From NCBI GenBank assembly GCA_919903585.1, contig CAKKST010000061.1, positions 1 through 10,121 on the forward strand: a DNA stretch of 10,121 nucleotides, given 5' to 3'. Below the pieces are notes generated by a model. The model was not told the origin of the DNA and did no database searches. It worked only from the letters and a program-made list of their open reading frames with translations. Below are positions 1 through 7,534 of this stretch, piece by piece (position 1 is the first letter of the stretch; each line of letters starts with the position of its first letter). The translations under genes were made by a program, and so were the position numbers. This stretch comes from Nitrospiria bacterium. GTDB taxonomy: Bacteria; Nitrospirota; CAKKRA01; 9FT-COMBO-42-15.

Positions 1-483
1 TACCTTTCTACAAATAGAAAACTGGGTAATACATATCTTGAATCCCTGAATATTATCAGAGCGCTTAATGACACCCTCGTAGCCAATCTATTATACACAG
101 GCCTGGTAACCATCATAGTTATCAGCATTGTAACTATAGCCCTCACGCTCTTTGCATCCCACAAGATCGCAGGGCCGCTCTACCGCCTTGAAAAAAATGC
201 TGAGGTAATCGGCAATGGCGATCTGACACTTGAAACCCATCTCAGGGAAAATGATGAGGTAACAGGGGTTGCAGAGGCGCTCAACAAAATGACACAGGGC
301 CTTCGCAGCAATATGATAGATATAAGAAATAACCTTGATGATGTAAAAAGGGTCAGTGAAGAAGCAGGGCAGGTAATTAAAAATAAAAAGATATCTGAAA
401 GAGAAATAAACAAGCTGTTTGCAAGGCTTTCCAATAAAATAAAGAATTTAAACAACTCGGCATCAAGGTTTACTGTAAAATGA
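1..483 (+). CDS. Membrane HAMP-domain protein, 3' part only (5' end outside window)
   Basis: Frame 1 is open from the first base to the TGA at 481-483 and gives 160 residues, so the gene begins upstream of the window. Residues 1-30 look like the end of an extracytoplasmic segment. Residues 31-52 form a hydrophobic transmembrane helix. A HAMP domain follows at about 53-97, opening with SHKIAGPLYR and containing a conserved Asp-Glu pair (DE). The remaining 63 residues are charged and probably coiled coil. They end the protein without a methyl-accepting signalling hairpin, histidine kinase or cyclase domain. HAMP domains normally relay signals across the membrane, so a protein stopping after one is either an adaptor or a remnant. 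Its stop overlaps the start of the cytochrome gene, which implies co-transcription. It is a paralogue of the HAMP protein at 1436-2044. An internal ATG at 289 would give only a 64-residue product and is not the real start. Confidence 0.82.
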   Translation, partial: YLSTNRKLGNTYLESLNIIRALNDTLVANLLYTGLVTIIVISIVTIALTLFASHKIAGPLYRLEKNAEVIGNGDLTLETHLRENDEVTGVAEALNKMTQGLRSNMIDIRNNLDDVKRVSEEAGQVIKNKKISEREINKLFARLSNKIKNLNNSASRFTVK

Positions 484-1346
484 ATATGAAGAATAAAATT
501 CCATTTATACTAATTTTTCTACTAATCATTGCATTTTATACCATTGCCTATACTATCATTATAAATGAACCCCCGCACCATTTCCGTCTTGAGGAATGTA
601 TACAATGCCATGTATCTATGCCAGTGGATGGCGCAAAGAAAGAAACCCCTATGCGATTTGTGGATAATATAAACAGGCTCTGCTACCGCTGCCACACACA
701 GGATATCCAGCTCTCCCATCCTGTAGGCATGAGGCCTTCAATGCGTGTGCCTGCTGATATGCCCCTTGATGAAAAGGGAGAGGTCACCTGCGCCACATGC
801 CATAATATACACCAGAGCAGGGAAAATATTTTGACTGATAAAACATATCTATTGAGGAGGAATACAATAGGCAAGACATTCTGCATTGCCTGCCACGCAC
901 AGGATGAAGGCAAAAAGGGTTCAGAAACATTTTCAGTAGGTATGAAAAAGATTATAAAGCCCACACACAGGGAGTTTATCTCTGAGGCGCATGGTTTTAA
1001 AAAATATATGGTCATTGACCGCAACTCTCCAATAGACCCTGTCTCTGCTGAATGTATTGGCTGCCATGACGGTACCGTGGGCAGTGATACACAGATAGTC
1101 ATCGGGGCAGGCATCTGGCAGCATGGAGAGATGGGTGTAAGCAGTCATCCAATTGGAGTAAGCTATGCCGCTGCCCAGGCCAATGACAGAACATTACGCC
1201 ACATGAGCGAACTGAACCCAGCAATAAAATTCTTTGACGGCAAGATCGGCTGCGGCTCGTGCCATGACCCATATTCTATCTCAAAGACACAACTCGTCAT
1301 GAACAACAAGGGGAGCGCCCTATGCTTGGAGTGTCATAAAAAATAA
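480..1346 (+). CDS. Membrane-anchored heptaheme c-type cytochrome (doubled CXXCH type)
   Basis: This 288-residue protein has seven CXXCH heme c attachment motifs, starting at Cys40, 68, 104, 135, 192, 258 and 282. Residues 7-28 form one hydrophobic helix after a Lys-containing N-terminus. This acts as a secretion signal and, with no clear cleavage site, probably as a membrane anchor that leaves the heme domain in the periplasm. SHPVG (79-83) and SHPIG (222-226) supply histidines likely to be distal axial ligands, as in doubled-CXXCH cytochromes of metal- and sulfate-reducing bacteria. The 52-residue stretch between hemes 4 and 5 suggests two subdomains, 4+3 hemes. The likely role is periplasmic electron transfer; the partners are unknown. 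The start at 480 overlaps the upstream stop as ATGA. A second ATG at 486 is equally possible, and neither has a strong ribosome binding site, which suits translational coupling. The palindromic repeat just downstream may end the transcript. Confidence 0.95.
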   Translation: MNMKNKIPFILIFLLIIAFYTIAYTIIINEPPHHFRLEECIQCHVSMPVDGAKKETPMRFVDNINRLCYRCHTQDIQLSHPVGMRPSMRVPADMPLDEKGEVTCATCHNIHQSRENILTDKTYLLRRNTIGKTFCIACHAQDEGKKGSETFSVGMKKIIKPTHREFISEAHGFKKYMVIDRNSPIDPVSAECIGCHDGTVGSDTQIVIGAGIWQHGEMGVSSHPIGVSYAAAQANDRTLRHMSELNPAIKFFDGKIGCGSCHDPYSISKTQLVMNNKGSALCLECHKK

Positions 1347-1351
1347 TCAGC

Positions 1352-1419
1352 AATCCCCCTACATCCCCCTTTAGCAAAGGGGGGCAGAGGGGGATTTTTA
1401 AAGGGGGAATTGGGAGATT
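1352..1419. repeat. Palindromic intergenic repeat (CCCCCTTT/AAAGGGGG family)
   Basis: This is a nested inverted repeat. Outer arms AATCCCCCT (1352-1360) and AGGGGGATT (1388-1396) enclose inner arms CCCCCTTT (1365-1372) and AAAGGGGG (1376-1383) around a 3-base loop. A T-run (1395-1399) follows, so the RNA hairpin could terminate transcription after the cytochrome gene. An extra half copy, AAAGGGGGAATT, lies at 1400-1411 and could pair with the inner left arm instead. The element ends in GGGAGATT (1412-1419). Read on the minus strand it begins AATCTCCC and contains CTTTGCTAAAG, which resembles the start and first hairpin of the repeat cluster at 9387-9494. It is therefore probably the same dispersed family in opposite orientation. 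It fills almost the whole gap between the cytochrome and the second HAMP gene. Confidence 0.75.
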
Positions 1420-1435
1420 AGGCTGGAGGGAAGAA

Positions 1436-2044
1436 ATGGAAGAAGCAAAACCAATTATCAATAAAAGAAGAAATTATTTCATAAAAAAGGAATTTCAGGG
1501 AAAATTTATCTTAAAATTTATACTCCTCATCTTTCTTGGGATAATGGTGTCAAGCGGTATAGTATACTATCTCACTGTAAAAAACCTTGAAGAGGCCTAC
1601 TATCGCTCCCACATCAAGATTGCATCAACTGGGGAAATAGTCTATCCCATTCTCCTTACTGCAAATATTATCACAATTGGCATGATAATTATTATCACCA
1701 TTATAATAACCCTCTTAATTTCACATAAAATAGCAGGGCCGCTTTACAGGATAGAAAAGAGCATCCGTGAGATAGCCAACGGCAATCTCTCCTTTCAGAT
1801 ATATCTGCGGGCAAAGGATGAGCTTGCTACCCTTGCCGGGATATTTAATAATATGATTGTTAAACTTCGCGGTAGAATAGAAACGATTCAGGATGCTGCC
1901 AGAAATCTGGATAATATGGTAAAAGAATGGAAACTCCCTCAGAAAAAAATAGATAGAAAAAAATTATCAAACGATGTGGCTGCCATGCGGAAGAAAATTA
2001 ATGAGATTGAGAAGGTAATTGCTGCATTTAAATTGGAAAAATAA
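1436..2044 (+). CDS. Short two-helix membrane protein with HAMP domain, no output domain
   Basis: This complete 202-residue protein starts at ATG 1436 behind a good ribosome binding site, GGAGGG at 1425-1430. A basic N-terminus (KRRNYFIKKEFQGKF) precedes transmembrane helix 1 at about 24-46. A short extracytoplasmic loop (47-71) and helix 2 (about 72-95) follow. The HAMP domain is at about 96-140 and again begins SHKIAGPLYR. Residues 141-202 are charged helix, probably coiled coil, and then the protein ends. No kinase, cyclase or chemoreceptor domain is present. Within HAMP, 23 of 45 residues match the partial protein at 1-483, and the positively charged tails have the same character. The loop is too small for a typical ligand-binding domain. 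A role as a membrane adaptor or relay beside the cytochrome is inferred from position only. A low-level alternative is a degenerate chemoreceptor, but the frame is clean and well translated. Confidence 0.85.
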   Translation: MEEAKPIINKRRNYFIKKEFQGKFILKFILLIFLGIMVSSGIVYYLTVKNLEEAYYRSHIKIASTGEIVYPILLTANIITIGMIIIITIIITLLISHKIAGPLYRIEKSIREIANGNLSFQIYLRAKDELATLAGIFNNMIVKLRGRIETIQDAARNLDNMVKEWKLPQKKIDRKKLSNDVAAMRKKINEIEKVIAAFKLEK

Positions 2045-2050
2045 GGTGGT

Positions 2051-2887
2051 TTACTTTTCACCCTTTGGCCTGTTATTGGTCAGGCCGAGGTCATTGACAA
2101 CTTCTTTGATTATATTCGCATCAATCTTCTGCTTCTTTCTTAAAAAACCTTCTAACAGGGCATTGTCGCATATTGTATTAATAAGCCTCGGAATGCCGTG
2201 GGAATAACTATGGACGGCCTCCATGGCATCCTTTGTAAATAACTCGCTATTGGAGCCGGCTATCTTCAATCTGAATTTGATATACTCTTCAGTGGTGCTC
2301 TCCTCAAAGGACTGGAGCTTATATCTCATTGCTATCCTCTGCTTTAAAGGCTCATCAAGGGAAAGGGAGTCATCAAGCTCAGGCATGCCAAAGAGGATAA
2401 AGGTTATAAGCTTATTCCCGCCAGTCTCAATATTCAAAAGCCCCCTGAACTCCTCCATCAGGTCCTTTGTCTGGAGCATCTGGGCCTCATCAATTAATAC
2501 AACCGTCTTCTTGCCCTTTTCATGTATCTCCATCAGGCAGTTAACGAGCCTGCCGAGGAGCTCTGTCTTTTCTTCAGGGATATCCTCTACACCGAGCTGT
2601 GTTAATATCTTCTTCAGCAGCCATTCAGGTGTAATATTGGAATGGATGATTACAAGGAGGGCGGATTCAAATTCCCTGTCACTTAGCTCATCAAGCATCC
2701 TCCGGGCAAGGGTGGTCTTCCCTGTGCCAATGCCTCCCACAAGTACAGCAAGCCCCTTCATTGTATTAATGGCATATTTTAGCCTTAATAGCGCCTCTGA
2801 GTGCTGTGCGCTGTTATAGTAGAATTTTGTATCTACTGTATTTGTAAACGGCTGCTCCTTTAAATTATAATATTCAATGTAACTCAT
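2051..2887 (-). CDS. ExeA/GspA-like AAA+ ATPase
   Basis: This 278-residue ATPase opens with YYNLKEQPFTNTVDTKFYY, the N-terminal signature of the ExeA/GspA-like general-secretion ATPase family. Walker A is GGIGTGKT at 51-58, Walker B is VVLIDEAQ at 129-136, a conserved LKQRI stretch is at 181-185, and HGIPRLIN at 230-237 is the usual C-terminal motif. ExeA also carries a transmembrane segment and a peptidoglycan-binding domain; both are absent here, so this is a cytoplasmic ATPase-only form. Relatives occur in type II secretion, type IV pilus and exopolysaccharide loci, where they energise assembly. The gene starts 20 bp after the stop of the TPR gene, with AAAGG upstream as a plausible ribosome binding site, so the two are almost certainly co-transcribed. 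It converges with the second HAMP gene, with only 6 bp between stops and no room for a separate terminator. The specific machine it serves cannot be told from this window. Confidence 0.87.
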   Translation of the reverse strand: MSYIEYYNLKEQPFTNTVDTKFYYNSAQHSEALLRLKYAINTMKGLAVLVGGIGTGKTTLARRMLDELSDREFESALLVIIHSNITPEWLLKKILTQLGVEDIPEEKTELLGRLVNCLMEIHEKGKKTVVLIDEAQMLQTKDLMEEFRGLLNIETGGNKLITFILFGMPELDDSLSLDEPLKQRIAMRYKLQSFEESTTEEYIKFRLKIAGSNSELFTKDAMEAVHSYSHGIPRLINTICDNALLEGFLRKKQKIDANIIKEVVNDLGLTNNRPKGEK

Positions 2888-2907
2888 CTTTTAGCCTTTA
2901 GCCTTAA

Positions 2908-5760
2908 CTATATATATGATATCTTCCCCTTCTTGCTCTTTTTTGTATCAGCGCCTGCGCCTGTTTCAACCTTATTGCCCAACACAGGCATTACATCCTC
3001 CATCCTTGTCGTAATTACCTTTCTCTCCTTCTTTTCTGAAGCCTCTGACTTTGCAGCAGGATCCTTTGGCTTTCCAGACACCTTGCCGCCTTTTAATTTA
3101 TCTATATTCTGCACTACATCCCTGAAGTTAACATCCATTGCATAAACATCCATAAATGCATTATATGCCTCATCCGTCTCTCCAATTTCTTCATATATAA
3201 TACCAAGGTCATATTTTAAAGAAAGGAATTCTGATTCATTATAACGGGGGTCGTCTATTGCCCTTTTTAACTGGTTGATAGCAAGTTGATGCATCCCTTT
3301 TTCTTTAAAACAAAGGGCAAGCATGCTGCTTGCATCAAAGAACCTTTCTGCCCCCTTAATTGCAAGCTGGAATTCACCGATTGCCTCATTAACCAATCCC
3401 ATTTCTTTATATGCAATACCAAGGTTATAGTGGGTCTCATGATCCTCATCACCGAGTAACTCCTTCACACCCTTTTTGAATTCAGTGAAGATATCATCCA
3501 GCTCCATGTCCTTTAATTCTTTTGGAGGGGCTCCTACAGGTACAGCAGACATCTCTTTTTCCAATTCTTCAGAAAGGTCAAAGAAGCCTTCTTCCTCAGC
3601 CTCCTCACCCTTTCCATAGACCTTAAATGTCGTCGGACTGACCTTCTCAGGATGCTTCATAACCTCTTTTTTCTCTGTAACAGACGGCGGCTTCTTTTCT
3701 TTCTTTGTGCCTGAAAGCAGCTTATCTAATTTTTCCTTAATCTCTTTATTATCAGGCTGGACAGTTAATATCCTCTCATAAATGGCCTGCGCCTCCGGGA
3801 CCAGCCCCTGCTGTGCATAGAAATCTGCCTCTGCCATTATTTCGTGAATATTTAACGCAGCGTCTTCTGCTTCAGGCTCAGGTAAAACCTCTATCTGTAA
3901 ATCTACCGGCTCAATTACCGGGATATTTGGAATAGGCTCAGAAACAGGCTCAGGCTCTTCGCTTACATTTATTACAGGGATATCCTGTGATACATCTTCT
4001 ATCTTCTCTGTAAGGCCATTTACATCTTCTTCTGCCTTCCCCGATGAAATAAAAGAGCTTATGCCCTCTAAATCAAGCTCAGAAAGCTCAACTGTCGGGA
4101 CGCCTCCATTTTCTAAAACAGGTTCTGCCACCGGGGCTGAGGCCTCGCCTTTCACTGATGGCGCCCCGGTAAGTTCATTTAATCTGTTTTTAGCCCTATC
4201 ATTCTGAGGGTCAATTTCAATTGCCTCTTTTAAGGCTGCCTCTGCCTTTTTAATATCCCCCTTTTCTTCATAGATATTTGCAATCGTAATGCAGGCATCA
4301 ACTGCCCTTGGGATATTTCCCTCAATCTTGTAAATATCCTTTAATTTTTTATGCGCCCTTAATTCCTGCGGCTGGATAGATAATATCAGTTCTAACTGCT
4401 CTACACTCTTATTGGTAAGCCCGTACTTTAGATATACATCCGCCTCTGTAAAATATCCCTCAATCTTTTCTGCATCCTCATCTGAAAGCGCCTTCTCCTC
4501 CACTGCCGGTTTGAAGGCTGCAGGCTCCTCTCTTGCCGGCTCTGCGGCCGCCTTTGGAGGCTCTTTTATCTGTGGCATTTCTTTGGGCGCCTCTTTTACC
4601 GTTATCGCCTCCAGCCTGCTCTTTGCCTCCATATTATTCGGGTCTATACTGAGCACCTCTTTATAGATATTTGCTGCCTTCTCCAGAAGCGACTGCTCCA
4701 CATAGATATCAGCTATTGCGAGGTACTCGGTTATTTTGCCGCCCTCGTTGCCTGTCTTTCCGTATATATCAATGAACATTGTATGGGCATCTATATTCTT
4801 ATGATCCGCCTCAAGGACATCCTGCGCAATCTTTTTTAGTTTGTCGTATTCATTGTTCTGGATATAATTATCAGTGATTGACCTGAATTCAGAAATGGCC
4901 TCGCTGAATCTCCCCTTCTTAAGATAAACATAACCAAGCCTCTCACGATGGGCAGGATTATTGGGCTCTATTGTTATTAAATGTTTTAAATTCTCTTCGG
5001 CCTTTAGGTAGTCGCCGCTCTTAAAGCAGGCATCAGTAAAAAGAATCAGCGTATTAACATCATCCGGCCTCTTCTCCAGAATACCCTCAAGTATGCCTAT
5101 GCCGTCCTGAAGCTTATCCTGCTTAAGCCTGAGATTCCCAATGCCGAGTTCTGCCTTTCTGTTGCCCGGCTCAATGGAGAGCGCCTTATTATAGGAATCC
5201 TCTGCCTCCTTTACCTCATTGTTTTTCAGATGGACATCTGCTATCTTTATATATTCCTCTGCAGCATCCTTTTTCAGGCCCTCCCTGACGCACATCTCTG
5301 CAATCTTCTGGTGCACGCTGATATTTTCCGGCTCCAGATCTGCAATCTTCTTATAAACAGCAACAGCGTGCTTATTCTGCCCCTGTTTTAAATAGATCCT
5401 TGCAGCCCTTAGATAATCATCCCTCGCATTTCCAATCAGCCCCCTTTCTGCATTAAGGGCGCCTAATCTCAGATATACCTCTATGCTTTCAGGGTCTATT
5501 TTATTGACTTTCTTATATAGGGCAATTGTCTTGAGGGCAAAACCAGCCTTATAAAAGGTATCGCCTGCCTTAAGATAGGCTGATACTGCCTCCTGAATGG
5601 AATTATTCCTTAGATAAAGGTCTCCAATGGTATTATAGATATTTGCATCATTGGGGGTCTCATGGATAAGCTTCTGCCACTCCACAATGGCCTTGTCAAT
5701 CTGGCCCCTTGCGGTATATTTCTGGGCATTTGCTAATATAGTGTTTTTATCTACTGCCAA
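2908..5760 (-). CDS. Large tetratricopeptide-repeat (TPR) protein, 950 residues
   Basis: No signal peptide or transmembrane helix is visible, so this is probably a cytoplasmic scaffold. Typical 34-residue TPR units with alternating small/aromatic positions and closing IDPNN or IEPGN turns occur in four blocks. About ten repeats fill 1-390, two or three lie at 430-530, one at about 635-685, and three at 775-890. The linkers between them (about 388-428, 532-635, 686-770) are rich in Pro, Ala and Glu and probably disordered. The C-terminal tail (891-950) is Lys-rich and ends KKGKISYI. FFDLSEELEKEM (726-737) and FTEFKKGVKELLGDEDHETH (758-777) are blocks I recall from long TPR proteins of deltaproteobacteria and Nitrospirota. 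The start is TTG at 5758-5760 with a strong AGGAG five bases upstream, which decides the start. It heads an operon with the AAA+ ATPase. TPRs bind partners, so the likely role is assembling an envelope or motility complex driven by that ATPase. Confidence 0.9.
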   Translation of the reverse strand: MAVDKNTILANAQKYTARGQIDKAIVEWQKLIHETPNDANIYNTIGDLYLRNNSIQEAVSAYLKAGDTFYKAGFALKTIALYKKVNKIDPESIEVYLRLGALNAERGLIGNARDDYLRAARIYLKQGQNKHAVAVYKKIADLEPENISVHQKIAEMCVREGLKKDAAEEYIKIADVHLKNNEVKEAEDSYNKALSIEPGNRKAELGIGNLRLKQDKLQDGIGILEGILEKRPDDVNTLILFTDACFKSGDYLKAEENLKHLITIEPNNPAHRERLGYVYLKKGRFSEAISEFRSITDNYIQNNEYDKLKKIAQDVLEADHKNIDAHTMFIDIYGKTGNEGGKITEYLAIADIYVEQSLLEKAANIYKEVLSIDPNNMEAKSRLEAITVKEAPKEMPQIKEPPKAAAEPAREEPAAFKPAVEEKALSDEDAEKIEGYFTEADVYLKYGLTNKSVEQLELILSIQPQELRAHKKLKDIYKIEGNIPRAVDACITIANIYEEKGDIKKAEAALKEAIEIDPQNDRAKNRLNELTGAPSVKGEASAPVAEPVLENGGVPTVELSELDLEGISSFISSGKAEEDVNGLTEKIEDVSQDIPVINVSEEPEPVSEPIPNIPVIEPVDLQIEVLPEPEAEDAALNIHEIMAEADFYAQQGLVPEAQAIYERILTVQPDNKEIKEKLDKLLSGTKKEKKPPSVTEKKEVMKHPEKVSPTTFKVYGKGEEAEEEGFFDLSEELEKEMSAVPVGAPPKELKDMELDDIFTEFKKGVKELLGDEDHETHYNLGIAYKEMGLVNEAIGEFQLAIKGAERFFDASSMLALCFKEKGMHQLAINQLKRAIDDPRYNESEFLSLKYDLGIIYEEIGETDEAYNAFMDVYAMDVNFRDVVQNIDKLKGGKVSGKPKDPAAKSEASEKKERKVITTRMEDVMPVLGNKVETGAGADTKKSKKGKISYI

Positions 5761-5805
5761 TTAAACTCCTCAGACTAAGAAAATATTATACAAATATATT
5801 TAAAA

Positions 5806-5832
5806 ATTATCATATTTTCAACGATGTGTCAA
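5806..5832 (-). promoter_or_regulatory. Candidate sigma-70 promoter for the TPR-ATPase operon
   Basis: On the minus strand a perfect TTGACA (-35) lies at 5832-5827. GATAAT, one mismatch from consensus -10, follows at 5811-5806 after a short 15-base spacer; TAATTT at 5809-5804 would give the ideal 17. The surroundings are very A+T-rich. A perfect TATAAT also lies closer to the gene at 5790-5785 but has no good -35. The TTG start is at 5760, giving a leader of about 40 bases. The call is from consensus matching only. Confidence 0.45.
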
Positions 5833-5869
5833 CCACGATTTGGCCTGAAAGAAGGAGATGCTATACAGG

Positions 5870-5905
5870 AAAAATAACCTCAACTCATTGAAAATCAAAG
5901 GTTAT
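5870..5905 (-). terminator. Possible weak intrinsic terminator after the Na/Pi cotransporter gene
   Basis: On the minus strand, ATAACCT (5905-5899) pairs with AGGTTAT (5880-5874). The 18-base loop contains a small TTGA/TCAA stem. The 3' arm runs directly into a short T-run (5873-5870). It starts about 10 bases past the cotransporter stop, the right place for a terminator. The stem is only 7 bp and A+T-rich, so efficiency is doubtful. Confidence 0.4.
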
Positions 5906-5914
5906 CTTGCAGCA

Positions 5915-7534
5915 TTATAAATTACCAATCTCAATAATCGGATAGGCCGCATTACTTATATAGGAATTTATCCTCCTCAGATTGCTCAATATGTCAAGAT
6001 GGATGGCGCTTGTATCTATTGACTCCCTAAGGCCCTTATGCAGCCTCTGGATATGCGCCTGCCTGAGATTCCTCTCCATCTCTGCAATCTCAATCTTATT
6101 TTGAAGCAATTTCTTTGCAAGCTCAGGGTCTCCGCTCACAAAGGCAGATATCCCTATCTCAAAATTCTCTAATATCTTTCTATGAAAGGACTCTATTTCA
6201 TTAATACCCTCATCGGAGAAGAGGAGGGCATTTTTTATCTTTTTCTTTGCAAGCTCCATAAGGTTCTTATCAACCACATCACCGATATTCTCAAGGTCGT
6301 TTATAAAGGCAAGCAGGTCCTGCTCCATCTTGCTCTGCTGTGGTGTAAGGCTCTCATTGGACAGACGGGTAAGATACATCTTTATCTCCCTGTCAAGGAG
6401 GTCAACATAATCATCCCTCTTTTCTATGCTGTCAATCTGTTCCGGGTCATCCCCTTTGAAAACAAGAATGCTGTCCCTCAGCATCTCATGGACAATATCC
6501 GCCATCCTTAAGGCCTCCCTCTTTGCCTGGCCAAAGGCAAGGACAGGGGAGCTGAGCACCCGCTTATCAAGATATTTCGGCCTGAAACTCTTCTCCTCAC
6601 CTGCCCTTTCAGGAACCAGTTTTTTTATAAACCCTGCCATCACAGAGGTAAATGGGAGAAAAATGAGCGCAATGGCAATATTAAATAGTGAATGGGCATT
6701 TGCTATCTGTCTTGGTATATTATCGGTGATGGAGATGATAAATTCCGAAAAGGGCTTGATAAAAGGGAAGAAGATAAGCACCCCCATTACCTTAAATAGT
6801 GTATGCGCAGCGGCAACGCGCTTTGCCTCAATATTAGAACCAATGCTTGAGATAATGGCTGTTGCGCAGGTGCCGATATTCGCGCCAAAGATTAATGGTA
6901 TTGCTACATCCAGAGTGATTAATCCCTGAAGTCCGAGTGCAAGGGCAAGTCCAATGATAGCAGCGCTGCTGTGCACAAGGGCAGTAAATATGGCTGAGAT
7001 AACAAGGCCCATCATTGGATATTCTCCGAGGGCCATTAAGATTGATTTAAATAACTCGCTTGATTTTAATGGAACAAGAGAATCAGACATGATCTTGATT
7101 GAAAGGAATATAAATGAAAAGCCGAGTATGCCCTCGCCAATATTTTTTAAGATCGCACTCCTTGATAAAAACATCATAGTAATTCCGATCCCGGCGAATA
7201 AAATGGCATAATCGTATATCCTGAAGGCAAGAAGCTGTACAGTAATTGTGGTGCCTATATCTGCGCCGAGTATCACACCCATTGACTGCGGGAGTGTCAT
7301 CAGCCCTGAGCCGACAAAACCAACAAGCATAATAGTTGTGGCTGTGCTGCTCTGCAAAAGCACTGTTACAATGATACCAACACCGAGCCCTAAAAAGCGG
7401 TTTGCTGTAAGTGAGCTGAGTATCTTCCTCAGCCGCGCCCCCGCAGCCCTTTGCAGCCCCTCGCCGGCAAGCCTCATCCCATAAAGCAGGATGGCCATGC
7501 CGCCAAAGAGCGAGAAGAACATTAGATCAGTCAT
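5915..7534 (-). CDS. Na+/phosphate cotransporter family protein with C-terminal PhoU-like domain
   Basis: With the start chosen at ATG 7534 the protein is 539 residues. It has the two inverted membrane repeats of the NptA/YjbB Na/Pi cotransporter family: QSSTATT at 61-67 with GADIGTT at 90-96, then HSSAA at 188-192 with GANIGTCATA at 217-226. Hydrophobic helices fill residues 1-305. From about 335 to 535 a soluble helical domain resembles PhoU, with RDDYVDLLDREIKMYL and NDLENIGD, as usual in bacterial members. The family moves phosphate with sodium; import (NptA) and export (YjbB-like) are both known, and the direction here is not decidable. An in-frame ATG at 7597 would add 21 residues, but these overlap the preceding gene and precede the natural hydrophobic start MTDLMFFSLFGG. 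A GGGGG-type ribosome binding site lies just before 7534. The start overlaps the previous stop by 8 bp, so it is translationally coupled to the small membrane protein and PEPC. Confidence 0.92.
   Translation of the reverse strand: MTDLMFFSLFGGMAILLYGMRLAGEGLQRAAGARLRKILSSLTANRFLGLGVGIIVTVLLQSSTATTIMLVGFVGSGLMTLPQSMGVILGADIGTTITVQLLAFRIYDYAILFAGIGITMMFLSRSAILKNIGEGILGFSFIFLSIKIMSDSLVPLKSSELFKSILMALGEYPMMGLVISAIFTALVHSSAAIIGLALALGLQGLITLDVAIPLIFGANIGTCATAIISSIGSNIEAKRVAAAHTLFKVMGVLIFFPFIKPFSEFIISITDNIPRQIANAHSLFNIAIALIFLPFTSVMAGFIKKLVPERAGEEKSFRPKYLDKRVLSSPVLAFGQAKREALRMADIVHEMLRDSILVFKGDDPEQIDSIEKRDDYVDLLDREIKMYLTRLSNESLTPQQSKMEQDLLAFINDLENIGDVVDKNLMELAKKKIKNALLFSDEGINEIESFHRKILENFEIGISAFVSGDPELAKKLLQNKIEIAEMERNLRQAHIQRLHKGLRESIDTSAIHLDILSNLRRINSYISNAAYPIIEIGNL

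Noticed and set aside
1..483. Methyl-accepting chemotaxis protein
   Set aside because: The HAMP domain is followed by only 63 residues with no chemoreceptor signalling hairpin.
683..1114. 143-residue minus-strand frame opposite the cytochrome gene
   Set aside because: It is antisense to seven well-defined CXXCH motifs, with no family features or ribosome binding site; a shadow frame.
2223..2819. 198-residue plus-strand frame opposite the ATPase gene
   Set aside because: Serine-rich composition typical of antisense to a Leu/Glu/Lys-rich gene; the minus-strand ATPase has Walker A and B motifs.
2051..2887. Transposition ATPase (TniB/IstB-like)
   Set aside because: The N-terminal YYNLKEQPF block and HGIPRLIN motif match ExeA/GspA-like ATPases, and there is no transposase or element end nearby.
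6426..6929. 167-residue plus-strand frame within the Na/Pi cotransporter
   Set aside because: Overlaps the conserved second membrane repeat on the other strand and shows no recognisable domain.
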